A stretch of 64,000 nt of DNA, from the NCBI GenBank assembly GCA_945897555.1, contig CAMDGF010000003.1, positions 54,024-118,023 on the forward strand, read 5' to 3'. The stretch is from Klebsiella pneumoniae. GTDB taxonomy: Bacteria; Pseudomonadota; Gammaproteobacteria; Burkholderiales; UBA3065. Shown one piece after another: positions 45,425 through 55,406 of the stretch; positions within the stretch are counted from its first letter, which is position 1, and each line of letters opens with the position of its first letter. A model generated the notes under the pieces. The model was not told the DNA's origin and made no database searches. It saw only the letters and a program-made list of their open reading frames with translations. A program made the translations under genes and the position numbers.

Positions 45425-45916
45425 TCAGCCGGAATTGACACGGGGTCTGCGCAGGCTGTCGATGATGACCAGCGCTGCACCCAGGGTGATCGCGCTGTCT
45501 GCGACGTTGAAAGCCGGCCAATACCAGCCGCCGGCGTGAAAGGAGAGGAAATCCACCACGGCACCGATCTGCAGGCGATCGATGAGGTTGCCGACTGCAC
45601 CCCCGAGGATCAACCCGAGCGCCGTGCAGAACAGGGTCTCCTCGCGGTGGCGAGCCAGCAACCATACGATGAGAGCGCTCACCGCCAGCGCGAGGGTGAC
45701 AAAGAAGGTGTGTTGCCAGCCGGGTTGGTCGGCGAGCATGCTGAACGCGGCGCCGCGGTTGAAGGCGAGAACGAGATCGAAGAAAGACGTGTAGGCGCGG
45801 ACATCGCCCGGGGCGAGGCTGGCGAGTACCCAGGCCTTGGTCCACTGGTCGATCACCACCACGGCCAATGATAGCAACAGGTAACGGCCCGGTCCGAGTC
45901 GGCGCAGGGCGCTCAT
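45425..45916 (-). CDS. lspA: lipoprotein signal peptidase
   Basis: Inner-membrane aspartyl protease that cleaves the signal peptides of lipoproteins such as BamC and the small lipoprotein in this window. From ATG 45916 it is 163 aa with four membrane helices. The catalytic pair is Asp122 (AVVDFLSF) and Asp140 (AFNVADSA), with GNLIDRL before them. I preferred ATG 45916 over 45922 because AGG lies nine bases upstream. It follows ileS. Confidence 0.95.
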   Translation of the reverse strand: MSALRRLGPGRYLLLSLAVVVIDQWTKAWVLASLAPGDVRAYTSFFDLVLAFNRGAAFSMLADQPGWQHTFFVTLALAVSALIVWLLARHREETLFCTALGLILGGAVGNLIDRLQIGAVVDFLSFHAGGWYWPAFNVADSAITLGAALVIIDSLRRPRVNSG

Positions 45917-46000
45917 GCGCATCCGCCTGCCATCCCGGATGCGACCATCCCGCGCCCGTGAGCCGCTCGTGGGCAACCGCGAGCGCGGTGAGGTTCGCGG

Positions 46001-48868
46001 TCAGACACGCGACCTGGGCTCATCGACGCCATCCAGATGGGCGGCACAGCGCGCACACACCTCAGGGTATCCGTTGGCGCTGCCCACCGTGTCGTTGTAA
46101 TGCCAGCAACGCCCGCACTTGGGCGCCGATGCGGGGCGCGCTCGGATGCCGAGGCCGCCGTCGATGCGCGCCAGTGAAGCCTGCGAGGTGATGAGCGCGT
46201 ACTTGAGTTCGTCGCCGAGGCTGGCCAGTGCGTCATACACCGGGGGCGGCGCGTCGATATGCACCTCGGCCTGCAGCGAGGAACCGATGTCCCCAGCGGC
46301 CCTCAATTGCTCAAGCATTTTCTGCACTTCAGATCGCACTTGCCTGATTGTGAGCCATTTTGTTTGAAATTTTTGGTCGCATGGCTCAGGGGGAGCCAAG
46401 GTGTCCCACGTGTGCAACATCAGCGAGCCGTGTGGCTCACCACTCAGCGTCTCCCACACCTCCTCAGCGGTGAAAGGCATGATCGGCAGCATCAGCCCCG
46501 CCAGCACGCGCGTGGTGTGCCAAAGGGCGGTCTGTGCCGAACGGCGTGGCTTGCCCACCGCCGTGGTGGTGTAGAGGCGGTCCTTGAGGATGTCGAGCCA
46601 GAATGCGCCGAGGTCCTCCGAGCAGAAGGTCTGCAGGCGCTGGGCGATGCGGTGGAACTCGTAGGCTTCGTAGTGCGCTGTGCAGGCCTCGTGCAGTTCG
46701 GCGAGCAGATGCAGGGCGTGGCGGTCGATCTCGAGCAGTTCGTCCAGCGGTACAGCGTGTTGGGCGGGATCGAAGTCGGCGGTGTTGGCCAGCAAAAAGC
46801 GCAGCGTGTTGCGCATGCGGCGATAGGCCTCGACCACGCGCTTGATGATCTCGTCGGAGATGTTCAGTTCGCCGGAGTAATCGGTGGCGGCGACCCACAA
46901 CCGGAGGATGTCGGCGCCGTAGGTGTCCATCACCTTCTGCGGCGCGACCACATTGCCCTTCGACTTGGACATCTTCATGCCCTTGCCGTCCACCACGAAG
47001 CCGTGCGTGAGCAGTGCCTTGTAGGGCGCGCGGCCGTCGATGGCGCAGCCGGTGAGCAGGCTCGACTGGAACCAGCCGCGGTGCTGATCGGAGCCCTCAA
47101 GGTAGAGGTCGGCCGGGTAGCCGAGGTCGTCGCGGCCACGCAGCACGGCAAAGTGCGTGGCGCCGGAGTCGAACCACACATCCAGTGTGTCTGGCGCCTT
47201 GCGATAGGTCGCTGCGTCAGCCCCGAGCAGCTCGGCGGCGTCGAGCGAGAACCAGCCCTCGATGCCGACGCCTTCGATGCGCTGGGCCACCTGTTCGAGG
47301 AGTTCGGCCGAACGCGGGTGCGGCTCACCCGTCTCGCGGTGCAGAAAGAGGGTGAGCGGTACGCCCCAGTTGCGCTGGCGCGAGACACACCAGTCCGGGC
47401 GGTTGCCGATCATGGCGTCGAGCCGCGCACGGCCCCAGGCCGGGAAGAACTCGGTGGCGGCGATGGCTTCGCGGGCGGTCTCTCTAAGGCCTGCCACCGC
47501 GCGGGATCCTCTCGCTCCTGCCCGCTCCGCGCGCAAGTCGCTTGGAGGACCCGCCGCAGCGTCAGCCCCGGGCGCGGCGTCAGCCTCTGCCCCCACCGCA
47601 TCCATCGCCACGAACCACTGGTGGGTGGCGCGGAAAATGACCGGCGTCTTGTGCCGCCAGCAGTGCGGGTATGAGTGCTGCAAGCGCCGCGAGGCGAACA
47701 GCGCACCGTTGGCCTGCAAGCGCTCGATGATGAGCTTCTGCGCCTCCCAGATGCCCAGCCCGCCGAACTCCGGCACGCGGGTGAGGAACTTGCCGTCGTC
47801 CGTGACCGGGTTCTCCACCGGCAGGCCGTAGCGCATGCCGACCGTGTAGTCCTCCAGACCATGCGCCGGCGCGGTGTGCACGCAGCCGGTACCGGCGTCC
47901 ATGGTCACGTGCTCGCCGAGGATCACGGGCACAGTCTTGTCGAGGAAAGGGTGACGCAAGGGCAGGCCCTCGAGCGCGGCACCGGTGCAGCCACCGAGCG
48001 TGCGGGCGAGCGTGCCCGCCTCCAGCACCCCGGCGATGTCCGCCACGCGCTCCTCGGCATAGACGATGACCTCGGCGCCCAGATCTTGCGCGATGTAGCG
48101 CGCCTCGGCGTTGAGGCAGACGGCCTCGTTGGCCGGCAGCGTCCACGGGGTGGTGGTCCAGATGACGACCGAGACTGGCTTGGCCCCTGCGGCAAAGCCC
48201 ATCGCTGCCGCAAAAGCAGTGGCATCGGCGGCGGCGAAGCGCACGTGGATGGCCGGCGAGTTGCGGTCCTCGTACTCCACCTCCGCTTCGGCCAGCGCAG
48301 AGCCGCAGTCGACGCACCAGTGCACCGGCTTGGCGCCAGCCACGAGGTAGCCGTTGGCCTGGATGCGGCCGAGCGCGCGCACGATGTCGGCCTCCGTGCG
48401 GTAGTCCATGGTGAGGTAGGGATGGTCCCAGTCACCCAGCACGCCGAGGCGGATGAAGTCGGTCTTCTGCCGCGCGACCTGCTCGGCGGCGTAGGCGCGG
48501 CACAGCTCGCGGAAACGCGCCGGCGGCAGGTCCTTGCCGTGGGTCTTCTCGACCTGCAACTCGATCGGCAGGCCATGGCAGTCCCAGCCGGGCACGTAGG
48601 GGGCATCAAAGCCGGCCAGTGTCTTGGCACGCACGATGATGTCCTTGAGCACCTTGTTCACCGCATGGCCGATGTGGATGTCGCCGTTGGCATACGGCGG
48701 GCCGTCGTGGAGGATGAATTTGGGCCGGCCGGCGGCCGTGGCGCGGATCTGCCCGTAAAGGTCGCGTTCGGTCCAGGCGCGGATCCACTCCGGCTCGCGT
48801 TTGGCAAGGTCGCCGCGCATCGGGAAAGGCGTGTCGGGCAGGTTCAGCGGGTGTTTGTGGTCGGCCAT
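46001..48868 (-). CDS. ileS: isoleucyl-tRNA synthetase with internal insertion
   Basis: Charges tRNA-Ile and edits valine. The 955-aa class I enzyme starts [20 protein letters not shown]. It has HIGH as [19 protein letters not shown] as [12 protein letters not shown]1 editing-domain residues around [12 protein letters not shown], and a C-terminal zinc site ([25 protein letters not shown]). Between QWFVAMDAV and [12 protein letters not shown] about 35 low-complexity residues ([20 protein letters not shown] and following) occupy a place where the family has only a short loop; see the repeat at 47504-47545. It is followed by lspA. Confidence 0.97.
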   Translation of the reverse strand: MADHKHPLNLPDTPFPMRGDLAKREPEWIRAWTERDLYGQIRATAAGRPKFILHDGPPYANGDIHIGHAVNKVLKDIIVRAKTLAGFDAPYVPGWDCHGLPIELQVEKTHGKDLPPARFRELCRAYAAEQVARQKTDFIRLGVLGDWDHPYLTMDYRTEADIVRALGRIQANGYLVAGAKPVHWCVDCGSALAEAEVEYEDRNSPAIHVRFAAADATAFAAAMGFAAGAKPVSVVIWTTTPWTLPANEAVCLNAEARYIAQDLGAEVIVYAEERVADIAGVLEAGTLARTLGGCTGAALEGLPLRHPFLDKTVPVILGEHVTMDAGTGCVHTAPAHGLEDYTVGMRYGLPVENPVTDDGKFLTRVPEFGGLGIWEAQKLIIERLQANGALFASRRLQHSYPHCWRHKTPVIFRATHQWFVAMDAVGAEADAAPGADAAAGPPSDLRAERAGARGSRAVAGLRETAREAIAATEFFPAWGRARLDAMIGNRPDWCVSRQRNWGVPLTLFLHRETGEPHPRSAELLEQVAQRIEGVGIEGWFSLDAAELLGADAATYRKAPDTLDVWFDSGATHFAVLRGRDDLGYPADLYLEGSDQHRGWFQSSLLTGCAIDGRAPYKALLTHGFVVDGKGMKMSKSKGNVVAPQKVMDTYGADILRLWVAATDYSGELNISDEIIKRVVEAYRRMRNTLRFLLANTADFDPAQHAVPLDELLEIDRHALHLLAELHEACTAHYEAYEFHRIAQRLQTFCSEDLGAFWLDILKDRLYTTTAVGKPRRSAQTALWHTTRVLAGLMLPIMPFTAEEVWETLSGEPHGSLMLHTWDTLAPPEPCDQKFQTKWLTIRQVRSEVQKMLEQLRAAGDIGSSLQAEVHIDAPPPVYDALASLGDELKYALITSQASLARIDGGLGIRARPASAPKCGRCWHYNDTVGSANGYPEVCARCAAHLDGVDEPRSRV
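47489..47593 (-). other. in-frame insertion within ileS
   Basis: About 105 bp encoding 35 Ala/Gly/Arg-rich residues between QWFVAMDAV and LRETAREAI. In the IleS sequences I know, a short variable loop links these. The frame is intact on both sides and the catalytic motifs are unaffected, so the protein is probably functional with an enlarged surface loop. Confidence 0.7.
47504..47545 (-). repeat. dispersed palindromic repeat, copy C (inside ileS)
   Basis: The complement reads AAGCGACTTGCGCGCGGAGC then GGGCAGGAGCGAGAGGATCC. Hand alignment with copy B (21650 onward) over AAGCGACTT to GGAGCGAG matches 28 of 33 columns with one gap. In the ileS frame it encodes [13 protein letters not shown]; copy B read in the corresponding frame gives [13 protein letters not shown]. 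Confidence 0.7.
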
Positions 48869-48929
48869 CGGTGTCTGGGTCTGGAGGGAGGCGGCAACGC
48901 GGCTCGGAGCCGCGCGGCCAAGGAGGCGG

Positions 48930-49859
48930 TCAACGGTCGACTGGGCCGAGCAGCAGGAATTCCATGAGCGCCTTCTGCGCATGCAGGCGGTTCTCGGCCT
49001 CGTCCCACACCACGCTCTGCGGCCCGTCGATCACCTCAGCAGCGACCTCCTCGCCACGGTGAGCCGGCAGACAATGCATGAACACGGCATCAGCTGCTGC
49101 GACCGCCATCATGTCGGCATCGACCTGCCAATCGGCAAAAGCAGCCGCGCGTTCGTCGGTCTCGCCCTCCCAGCCCATGCTGGTCCAGACATCGGTGGTG
49201 ACGAGGCTGGCGCCGTCGGCGGCGTCCATCGGGTCGGCGTGTACGCTGAAGACCTCTTCGAGGCCGGCGGTGAGGCGAGGGTCGAGCGAGTATCCGGGCG
49301 GCGTGGAGATGCGCACACGGAAGCCGAACACACGTGCCGCTTGCAGCCACGTGTAGCACATGTTGTTGCTGTCGCCGATCCACGCCACGCTGCGCCCGGC
49401 GATGTCGCCGCGGTGCTCGGTGTAGGTGTAGAGGTCGGCAAGCACCTGACAGGGGTGGTACTCGTTGGTCAGGCCGTTGATCACCGGCACTCGCGAGTGG
49501 GCCGCAAAACGCTCGATGATGCTCTGCTGGAAGGTGCGGATCATGACGATGTCGGACATCCGCGAGATCACCTGCGCCGCGTCCTCCACCGGTTCGCCGC
49601 GGCCCAACTGGCTGTCGCGGGTATTGAGATAGATGGCGCTGCCGCCGAGCTGATGCATGCCGGCCTCGAAGGAGAGGCGGGTGCGCGTGCTCTGCTTCTC
49701 GAAGATCATCACCAGTGTGCGGTCGGTGAGTGGGTGATACGGCTCGTAGCGCTTGAAGCGGTCCTTGATCACGCGCGTGCGCTCGAACACGTGTGCGTAC
49801 TCGGCGCGCGTGAGGTCGGCGAACTGCAGGTAGTGGCGGAGGGGTGCGCGCGCGGGCAT
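48930..49859 (-). CDS. argF: ornithine carbamoyltransferase
   Basis: Makes citrulline from ornithine and carbamoyl phosphate in arginine synthesis. The 309-aa protein from ATG 49859 has the carbamoyl-phosphate motif [13 protein letters not shown], the HPCQ loop ([12 protein letters not shown]), [11 protein letters not shown] and the ornithine-binding [13 protein letters not shown] longer frame upstream overlaps argD and lacks family character. It lies 32 bp after argD and 61 bp before ileS. Confidence 0.97.
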   Translation of the reverse strand: MPARAPLRHYLQFADLTRAEYAHVFERTRVIKDRFKRYEPYHPLTDRTLVMIFEKQSTRTRLSFEAGMHQLGGSAIYLNTRDSQLGRGEPVEDAAQVISRMSDIVMIRTFQQSIIERFAAHSRVPVINGLTNEYHPCQVLADLYTYTEHRGDIAGRSVAWIGDSNNMCYTWLQAARVFGFRVRISTPPGYSLDPRLTAGLEEVFSVHADPMDAADGASLVTTDVWTSMGWEGETDERAAAFADWQVDADMMAVAAADAVFMHCLPAHRGEEVAAEVIDGPQSVVWDEAENRLHAQKALMEFLLLGPVDR

Positions 49860-49891
49860 GGCTCGGGTTCGGCTGGGGGTGTCCCTCGCCG

Positions 49892-51097
<1,206 letters not shown>

Positions 51098-51201
51098 GAT
51101 GGGGCTCCAAGCAGGGCGCCGGCAAACCTGCAATTCTTAAAGATTCCCCGCCTGCGCGCAAGGGCTCGACAGCCGCGCCTGTGTCGATCGGCGGATCGGT
51201 C

Positions 51202-51756
51202 TCAGGTGGGTGGTCGCTGGGCCGACTTGGGGCGGAAGGCCGCGCACACCGTCGGGTCGGTGTCGACCCATGCTGCGCCGATCAGGTCGAGGCAATAGGG
51301 TACAGCCGCGAACACGCCGTCCAGCGTCTCGCGGATGGCCTTGGGCTGCCCCGGCAGGTTGAGGATGAGCGAACGGCCACGCACAGCGCCGACCTGGCGC
51401 GACAGGATGGCGGTCGGCACATAGCGCAGGCTCACCGCGCGCATCTGTTCGCCAAAGCCCGGCAGCTCGCGGCAAGCCACCGCGAGTGTGGCATCGGGCG
51501 TGACGTCGCGTGGGGCTGGGCCGGTTCCGCCCGTGGTGAGCACAAGGCCGCACCCTTCGCGGTCGCAGAGCTCGATGAGGGTCTGCTCGATCAGCGCCCG
51601 CTCGTCGGGGATCAGCCGAGTGACAGGCTCCCACGGGGTGGTCAGCGCGCCCTGCAACCACTCCAGCAGGCCCGGGATGCCTTTGTCCTCATAGATGCCG
51701 GCAGAGGCGCGATCGCTCACCGAGACCACACCGATGCGCAGTGGCGGCGTGCTCAT
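51202..51756 (-). CDS. mog: molybdopterin adenylyltransferase (Mog-type)
   Basis: Adenylates molybdopterin before molybdenum insertion. The 184-aa MogA/MoaB-fold protein starts MSTPPLRIGVVSVSDRASAG. The active-site motif TTGGTGPAPRDVTPDAT and PGFGEQMRAVSLRYVPTAILSR are typical of Mog. Its start overlaps the darP stop by 4 bp. A molybdoenzyme that could use the product (57565-59892) is encoded a few kilobases away, in a separate transcription unit. Confidence 0.92.
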   Translation of the reverse strand: MSTPPLRIGVVSVSDRASAGIYEDKGIPGLLEWLQGALTTPWEPVTRLIPDERALIEQTLIELCDREGCGLVLTTGGTGPAPRDVTPDATLAVACRELPGFGEQMRAVSLRYVPTAILSRQVGAVRGRSLILNLPGQPKAIRETLDGVFAAVPYCLDLIGAAWVDTDPTVCAAFRPKSAQRPPT

Positions 51757-52268
51757 GTCGTGCCGGCGGGTGTGCTCTGCGCGCCGCCAATGACGCTGCT
51801 CAAGGCGCGGAACAGCGCCCGCGCTGCGCGCGGCGGCTTGCCGTGCGCGGTCTCGGCCTGAGCCTCTCCGACCAGCCGGCGCAGTGTCTCGGCATCGGCG
51901 TCGGGGTGCTGACGCATGAACTCGCCGAGCCCGGCAGCCTCGCCGAGCAGGCGGTCGCGCCAGTGCTCGACCTGCTGAAAAGCCAGTGCGGCGCGCCGTG
52001 CTGCATCGCGGTCGGCACCGAGTTGGCGACGGATCTCACTGGCGTCGAGGTCGCGCATGAGCCGGCCGATGTACTGCTTATGACGCCGCAAGGCCTCGCG
52101 GCTGCTCATCTTCTGGCCCTCGATGAGCGCCTCGTAGAGTTCCGGCTCGAGGCCGAGGCCACGCAAGCGCTCCGGCTTGAGGCCGAGCAGGGTCTCACCG
52201 AGGGCTTGCAGGTCGTGTGCATCGCGCTTGCGGCGCGTCTTGCTGGGTGGGCGGAGATCGTCGGTCAT
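51753..52268 (-). CDS. darP: DarP/YjgA ribosome-associated protein
   Basis: Small acidic/basic helical protein that acts in late 50S subunit assembly. The 171-aa product has the family stretches RKRDAHDLQALGETLLGLKPERL and EALRRHKQYIGRLMRDLD; the C-terminal part is variable. It is divergent from pmbA with 38 bp between starts, the usual neighbourhood of yjgA, and overlaps mog by 4 bp. Confidence 0.92.
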   Translation of the reverse strand: MTDDLRPPSKTRRKRDAHDLQALGETLLGLKPERLRGLGLEPELYEALIEGQKMSSREALRRHKQYIGRLMRDLDASEIRRQLGADRDAARRAALAFQQVEHWRDRLLGEAAGLGEFMRQHPDADAETLRRLVGEAQAETAHGKPPRAARALFRALSSVIGGAQSTPAGTT

Positions 52269-52306
52269 GCCGGTATGATAACGGCTCCCTCCTTGGCTCC
52301 CTTACC

Positions 52307-53647
52307 GTGCCAGAACATCGCTTTGGCCTGAGCGCCGACCAGCTCCGCGACCTCGCCCGTCACGCCCTCGATACCGCCACGCAGCTTGGCGCCACTGCTG
52401 CCGAGGTCGACATCGGCCTCGGCCACGGCCTCGACGTGACGGTCCGCCTCGGCGAGGTCGAGACCCTCGAGTACGCACGCGACCGCGGCATGGCCATCAC
52501 CGTCTGGCTCGGCCAGCGCAAGGGCCACGCCAGCACCTCCGACATCTCCGCTGCGGCGATCGCCGAGACCGTCAACGCCGCGCTGGCCATCGCCCGCCAC
52601 ACCGGCGAAGACCGGTTCACCGGTTTGCCCGACGCCGACACGCTGGCATGGACACCGGCTGACCTCGACCTCTGCCACCCGTGGGCGCTCGAGAGCGATG
52701 CCGCCATCGCCCTTGCCTGCGAGATGGAGGCGGCGGCGATGGCGGTCGATGCGCGCATCGACAACAGCGATGGCGCATCGGTCTCCACCCACGTCAACCG
52801 CTTCGTCTACGCCAATTCGCTCGGCTTCTGTGCCGGATACGACTCCAGCCGGCACTCGCTGTATTGCTCCGTGATCGCCGGCGAGGACGACACCATGCAG
52901 CGTGACGACTGGTACACCGTGGCACGGAGTGCCGATGCGCTCGAAGCCGCCGCCGCGGTCGGTCGGCGCGCGGGCGAGCGCACCGTGGCGCGGCTGGGCG
53001 CTCGCAAGATCGCCACCTGCGAGGTGCCGGTGCTGTTCGAGGCGCCGATCGCTGCCAGCCTCATCGGCCATTGGGCGGGTGCGGTGAGCGGCAGCAGCCT
53101 CTACCGGCGCTCGAGCTTTCTGCTCGACAGTGTCGGCCAGACCGTGTGGGCGCCCTGTGTGACCATCGAGGAGGTGCCCGACCTCGCCCGCGGCCTCGGC
53201 AGCGCCCCGTTCGACTCCGAGGGCGTGCTGCCGCAGCGCCGGTTGATGGTCGACGCCGGTGTGCAGCAGGGCTACTTCCTCTCCACCTATTCGGCACGCA
53301 AGCTCGGGCTGCGCAGCACCGGCAATGCCGGGGGCTCGCACAATCTGCGGGTACGGCCGGGAGCGGCCAGCTTTGACGAACTGCTGCAGGAGATGGGGCG
53401 CGGCCTGTGGGTCACCGAGCTGATGGGGCAGGGCGTGAACCTCGTGACCGGCGATTATTCGCGTGGCGCGAGTGGCTTCTGGGTGGAGGATGGGCGGCTC
53501 GCCTTTCCGGTCGAGGAGATCACCATCGCCGGCAATCTGCGCGACATCTTCCGTGGCGTACGCGCTGTAGGCAGCGATGTGTTGGTGCGTGGCAGCCGTC
53601 AGTGCGGCTCCATCCTCATCGACCGCATGACGGTGGCCGGCAACTGA
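52307..53647 (+). CDS. pmbA: metalloprotease PmbA (TldE)
   Basis: Partner of TldD in a cytoplasmic protease complex that processes modified peptides and antitoxins; the TldE half lacks the zinc motif. From GTG 52307 the protein is 446 aa. It shows VTVRLGEVETLEYARDRGM, GFCAGYDSSRHSLYCSVIAG, and C-terminal GNAGGSHNLRV and LMGQGVNLVTGDYSRGASGFW, all family hallmarks. TATGAT at 52274 could be its -10. The leader before GTG is C/T-rich with no evident ribosome-binding site. Confidence 0.94.
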   Translation: MPEHRFGLSADQLRDLARHALDTATQLGATAAEVDIGLGHGLDVTVRLGEVETLEYARDRGMAITVWLGQRKGHASTSDISAAAIAETVNAALAIARHTGEDRFTGLPDADTLAWTPADLDLCHPWALESDAAIALACEMEAAAMAVDARIDNSDGASVSTHVNRFVYANSLGFCAGYDSSRHSLYCSVIAGEDDTMQRDDWYTVARSADALEAAAAVGRRAGERTVARLGARKIATCEVPVLFEAPIAASLIGHWAGAVSGSSLYRRSSFLLDSVGQTVWAPCVTIEEVPDLARGLGSAPFDSEGVLPQRRLMVDAGVQQGYFLSTYSARKLGLRSTGNAGGSHNLRVRPGAASFDELLQEMGRGLWVTELMGQGVNLVTGDYSRGASGFWVEDGRLAFPVEEITIAGNLRDIFRGVRAVGSDVLVRGSRQCGSILIDRMTVAGN

Positions 53648-53662
53648 GCCGGCAGCGGGCGT

Positions 53663-54610
53663 TCAGGCCGTAGCCAGCCAGTGGACGATGCCCTGCGCAT
53701 TGAGGTCGATGTCCATCTCCAGCAGCGTCAGCGCTTCGGGCTCTGCGAGGGTGCTGCCGTGCGCCCCGAGCTCGCGCAGCAGGTAGCCCCTCAGATCGTC
53801 GGCCACACTGCGATAGCGGTCGGCGCTGCTGTCGAAGCGCATCGCCTCGTGGCCGATCCGCACATGCGCAGCCAGGCGACGCAGCAGGTCCTCGCGTAGG
53901 TCTGGTACGCCGGTGACACGCCCAAAGTGCGTGAGGTAGAGGCACTCGGGCGCCAGTGCGGCCAGGCGGTCGACCGACTCGCGCATCGCATCGGGCTCGA
54001 ACTGCACGGGCGTGGTGGTGGGGATGACGAAGAGCCGGCCCTCAACCGCCAGATCGGGGTAGGCGAGCCCGAAGGTATCCCCGGTGAAGATGCCGTGCGA
54101 TGCGGAGTCCAGGATGGCGTGGTGGTGGCGGGCATGTCCCGGCGTGTCGAACACGGTCCAGCGGCGGTCGCCGAACTCGATCTGCATGCCATCGTGGCTC
54201 TCCACCACGCGCTCGGGTGCGATGGGCAGGATATCGCCGTAGGTCGCGCGCAGGGCGTCCTCTCCATAGACCGACGTGGCGCTGGCGATCAGCCTCGACG
54301 GGTCGACCATGTGCCGCGCACCGCGCGGATGGACCAATAGGCGCGCGTTGGGCAGCGCCTGCATGAGTGCGCCGGCGCCGCCGGCGTGGTCGAGGTGGAT
54401 GTGCGTGAGCACCACCCAGTCGACATCAGCCGGTGCGCGGCCGCGGGCGACGATCAGATCGAGGATGACTGGCACCGAATGGCTGGTGCCGGTGTCGACC
54501 ACCGCCAGGCGTTCGCCAGCCTGCATGAGATGGATGGATGCCATGCGTGGGCGTACCAGATCGGTGTCGATCGCGGTCACGCCGTGCGGGTAGTCGAAGC
54601 GTTCAGCCAT
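53663..54610 (-). CDS. MBL-fold metallohydrolase
   Basis: A 315-aa metallo-beta-lactamase-fold protein, glyoxalase II-like in its metal site: LTHIHLDHAGGAG (HxHxDH), later ligands in TPGHARHHHAI, IFTGDTFGL and YLTHFGRV. About 90 C-terminal residues form an extra helical region. Substrate unknown; lactonase- or thioesterase-type activity would fit the fold but is not shown. It lies convergent with pmbA (15 bp) and is followed upstream by an isochorismatase-like gene on the same strand. Confidence 0.88.
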   Translation of the reverse strand: MAERFDYPHGVTAIDTDLVRPRMASIHLMQAGERLAVVDTGTSHSVPVILDLIVARGRAPADVDWVVLTHIHLDHAGGAGALMQALPNARLLVHPRGARHMVDPSRLIASATSVYGEDALRATYGDILPIAPERVVESHDGMQIEFGDRRWTVFDTPGHARHHHAILDSASHGIFTGDTFGLAYPDLAVEGRLFVIPTTTPVQFEPDAMRESVDRLAALAPECLYLTHFGRVTGVPDLREDLLRRLAAHVRIGHEAMRFDSSADRYRSVADDLRGYLLRELGAHGSTLAEPEALTLLEMDIDLNAQGIVHWLATA

Positions 54611-54694
54611 GCTGTCCTGTCGGTGGCCGGGCGGGTCTTGTCGTCAGGAACCGGATTCTACGTGACCGCGGGCGTTATTTGTGCGGCGCAGCAA

Positions 54695-55303
54695 TCAGCC
54701 GATCTGTTCGAGCCCGGGCACGATCACGGCAAAGATGTCGCTCGCAGCGGCGAGGCTCGCTGCCTGCAATTGCTCGGCCGGGACGATGCCGCCGCCCGTG
54801 GCTGGCAGGTCGCGCGTGGCGGTGGCATTGGCGACGATGGTCGTGGCGTAGCCCAGGTTGAAGGCGCCGCGCGCGGTCGAGTTGATGCAGGCGTGCGTCA
54901 TGAAGCCTGTCAGCACCACGCTGTTGATGCCGAGCGCCTTGAGCTGATCGTCGAGAGGAGTCTGTATGAAACTGTTGGGGTAGAGCTTGGTGATCACCGT
55001 TTCGCCGGCCACCGGAGCTACCGCATCAGCGATCTGACCGATCGGCGCAGTGACGTCGTAGGGCGAGCCGACGCCCGCATCGTGGCGGATGTGGATCACT
55101 GGCCGGCCGAGTTCGCGGGCGCGGTCGAGCACGCGGCGCGCCTGCACCAGGGCTTCTTCGACGCCTTTGAGGCGCATCACGCCTTCGCAATAGGTGTTCT
55201 GCAGGTCGACCATGATGAGTGCGGAATCCTGCAGGCGGGCGGGGGTGGTGCCGAGGCCGGCGACTTCGCGAAGGGTCTGGACGCTCGGGGTTTGTGCGCT
55301 CAT
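54695..55303 (-). CDS. isochorismatase-family cysteine hydrolase
   Basis: A 202-aa hydrolase of the isochorismatase/nicotinamidase fold. The triad is visible as Asp33 (IMVDLQNTYCEG), Lys106 (VITKLYPNSF) and Cys139 (GFMTHACINSTARGA), with the cis-peptide region before the Cys. Members act on isochorismate, nicotinamide, N-carbamoyl compounds or other amides, and the sequence does not identify the substrate. It lies between the MBL hydrolase and the ABC transporter, all on the minus strand. Confidence 0.9.
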   Translation of the reverse strand: MSAQTPSVQTLREVAGLGTTPARLQDSALIMVDLQNTYCEGVMRLKGVEEALVQARRVLDRARELGRPVIHIRHDAGVGSPYDVTAPIGQIADAVAPVAGETVITKLYPNSFIQTPLDDQLKALGINSVVLTGFMTHACINSTARGAFNLGYATTIVANATATRDLPATGGGIVPAEQLQAASLAAASDIFAVIVPGLEQIG

Positions 55304-55406
55304 GGCATGCTCCGGGGCTTGGGTCGGCTTGAAAAGAGTCTAAACCGCGTCTTGATCGGCTGCGGCAGGCGAGTATGCCGCAAGCCTCGCGGGGAACGCA
55401 CTTCGT

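Noticed and set aside
47489..47593. Frameshift or assembly error in ileS
   Set aside because: The frame is continuous, flanking motifs are intact, and the length of the extra segment is a multiple of three.
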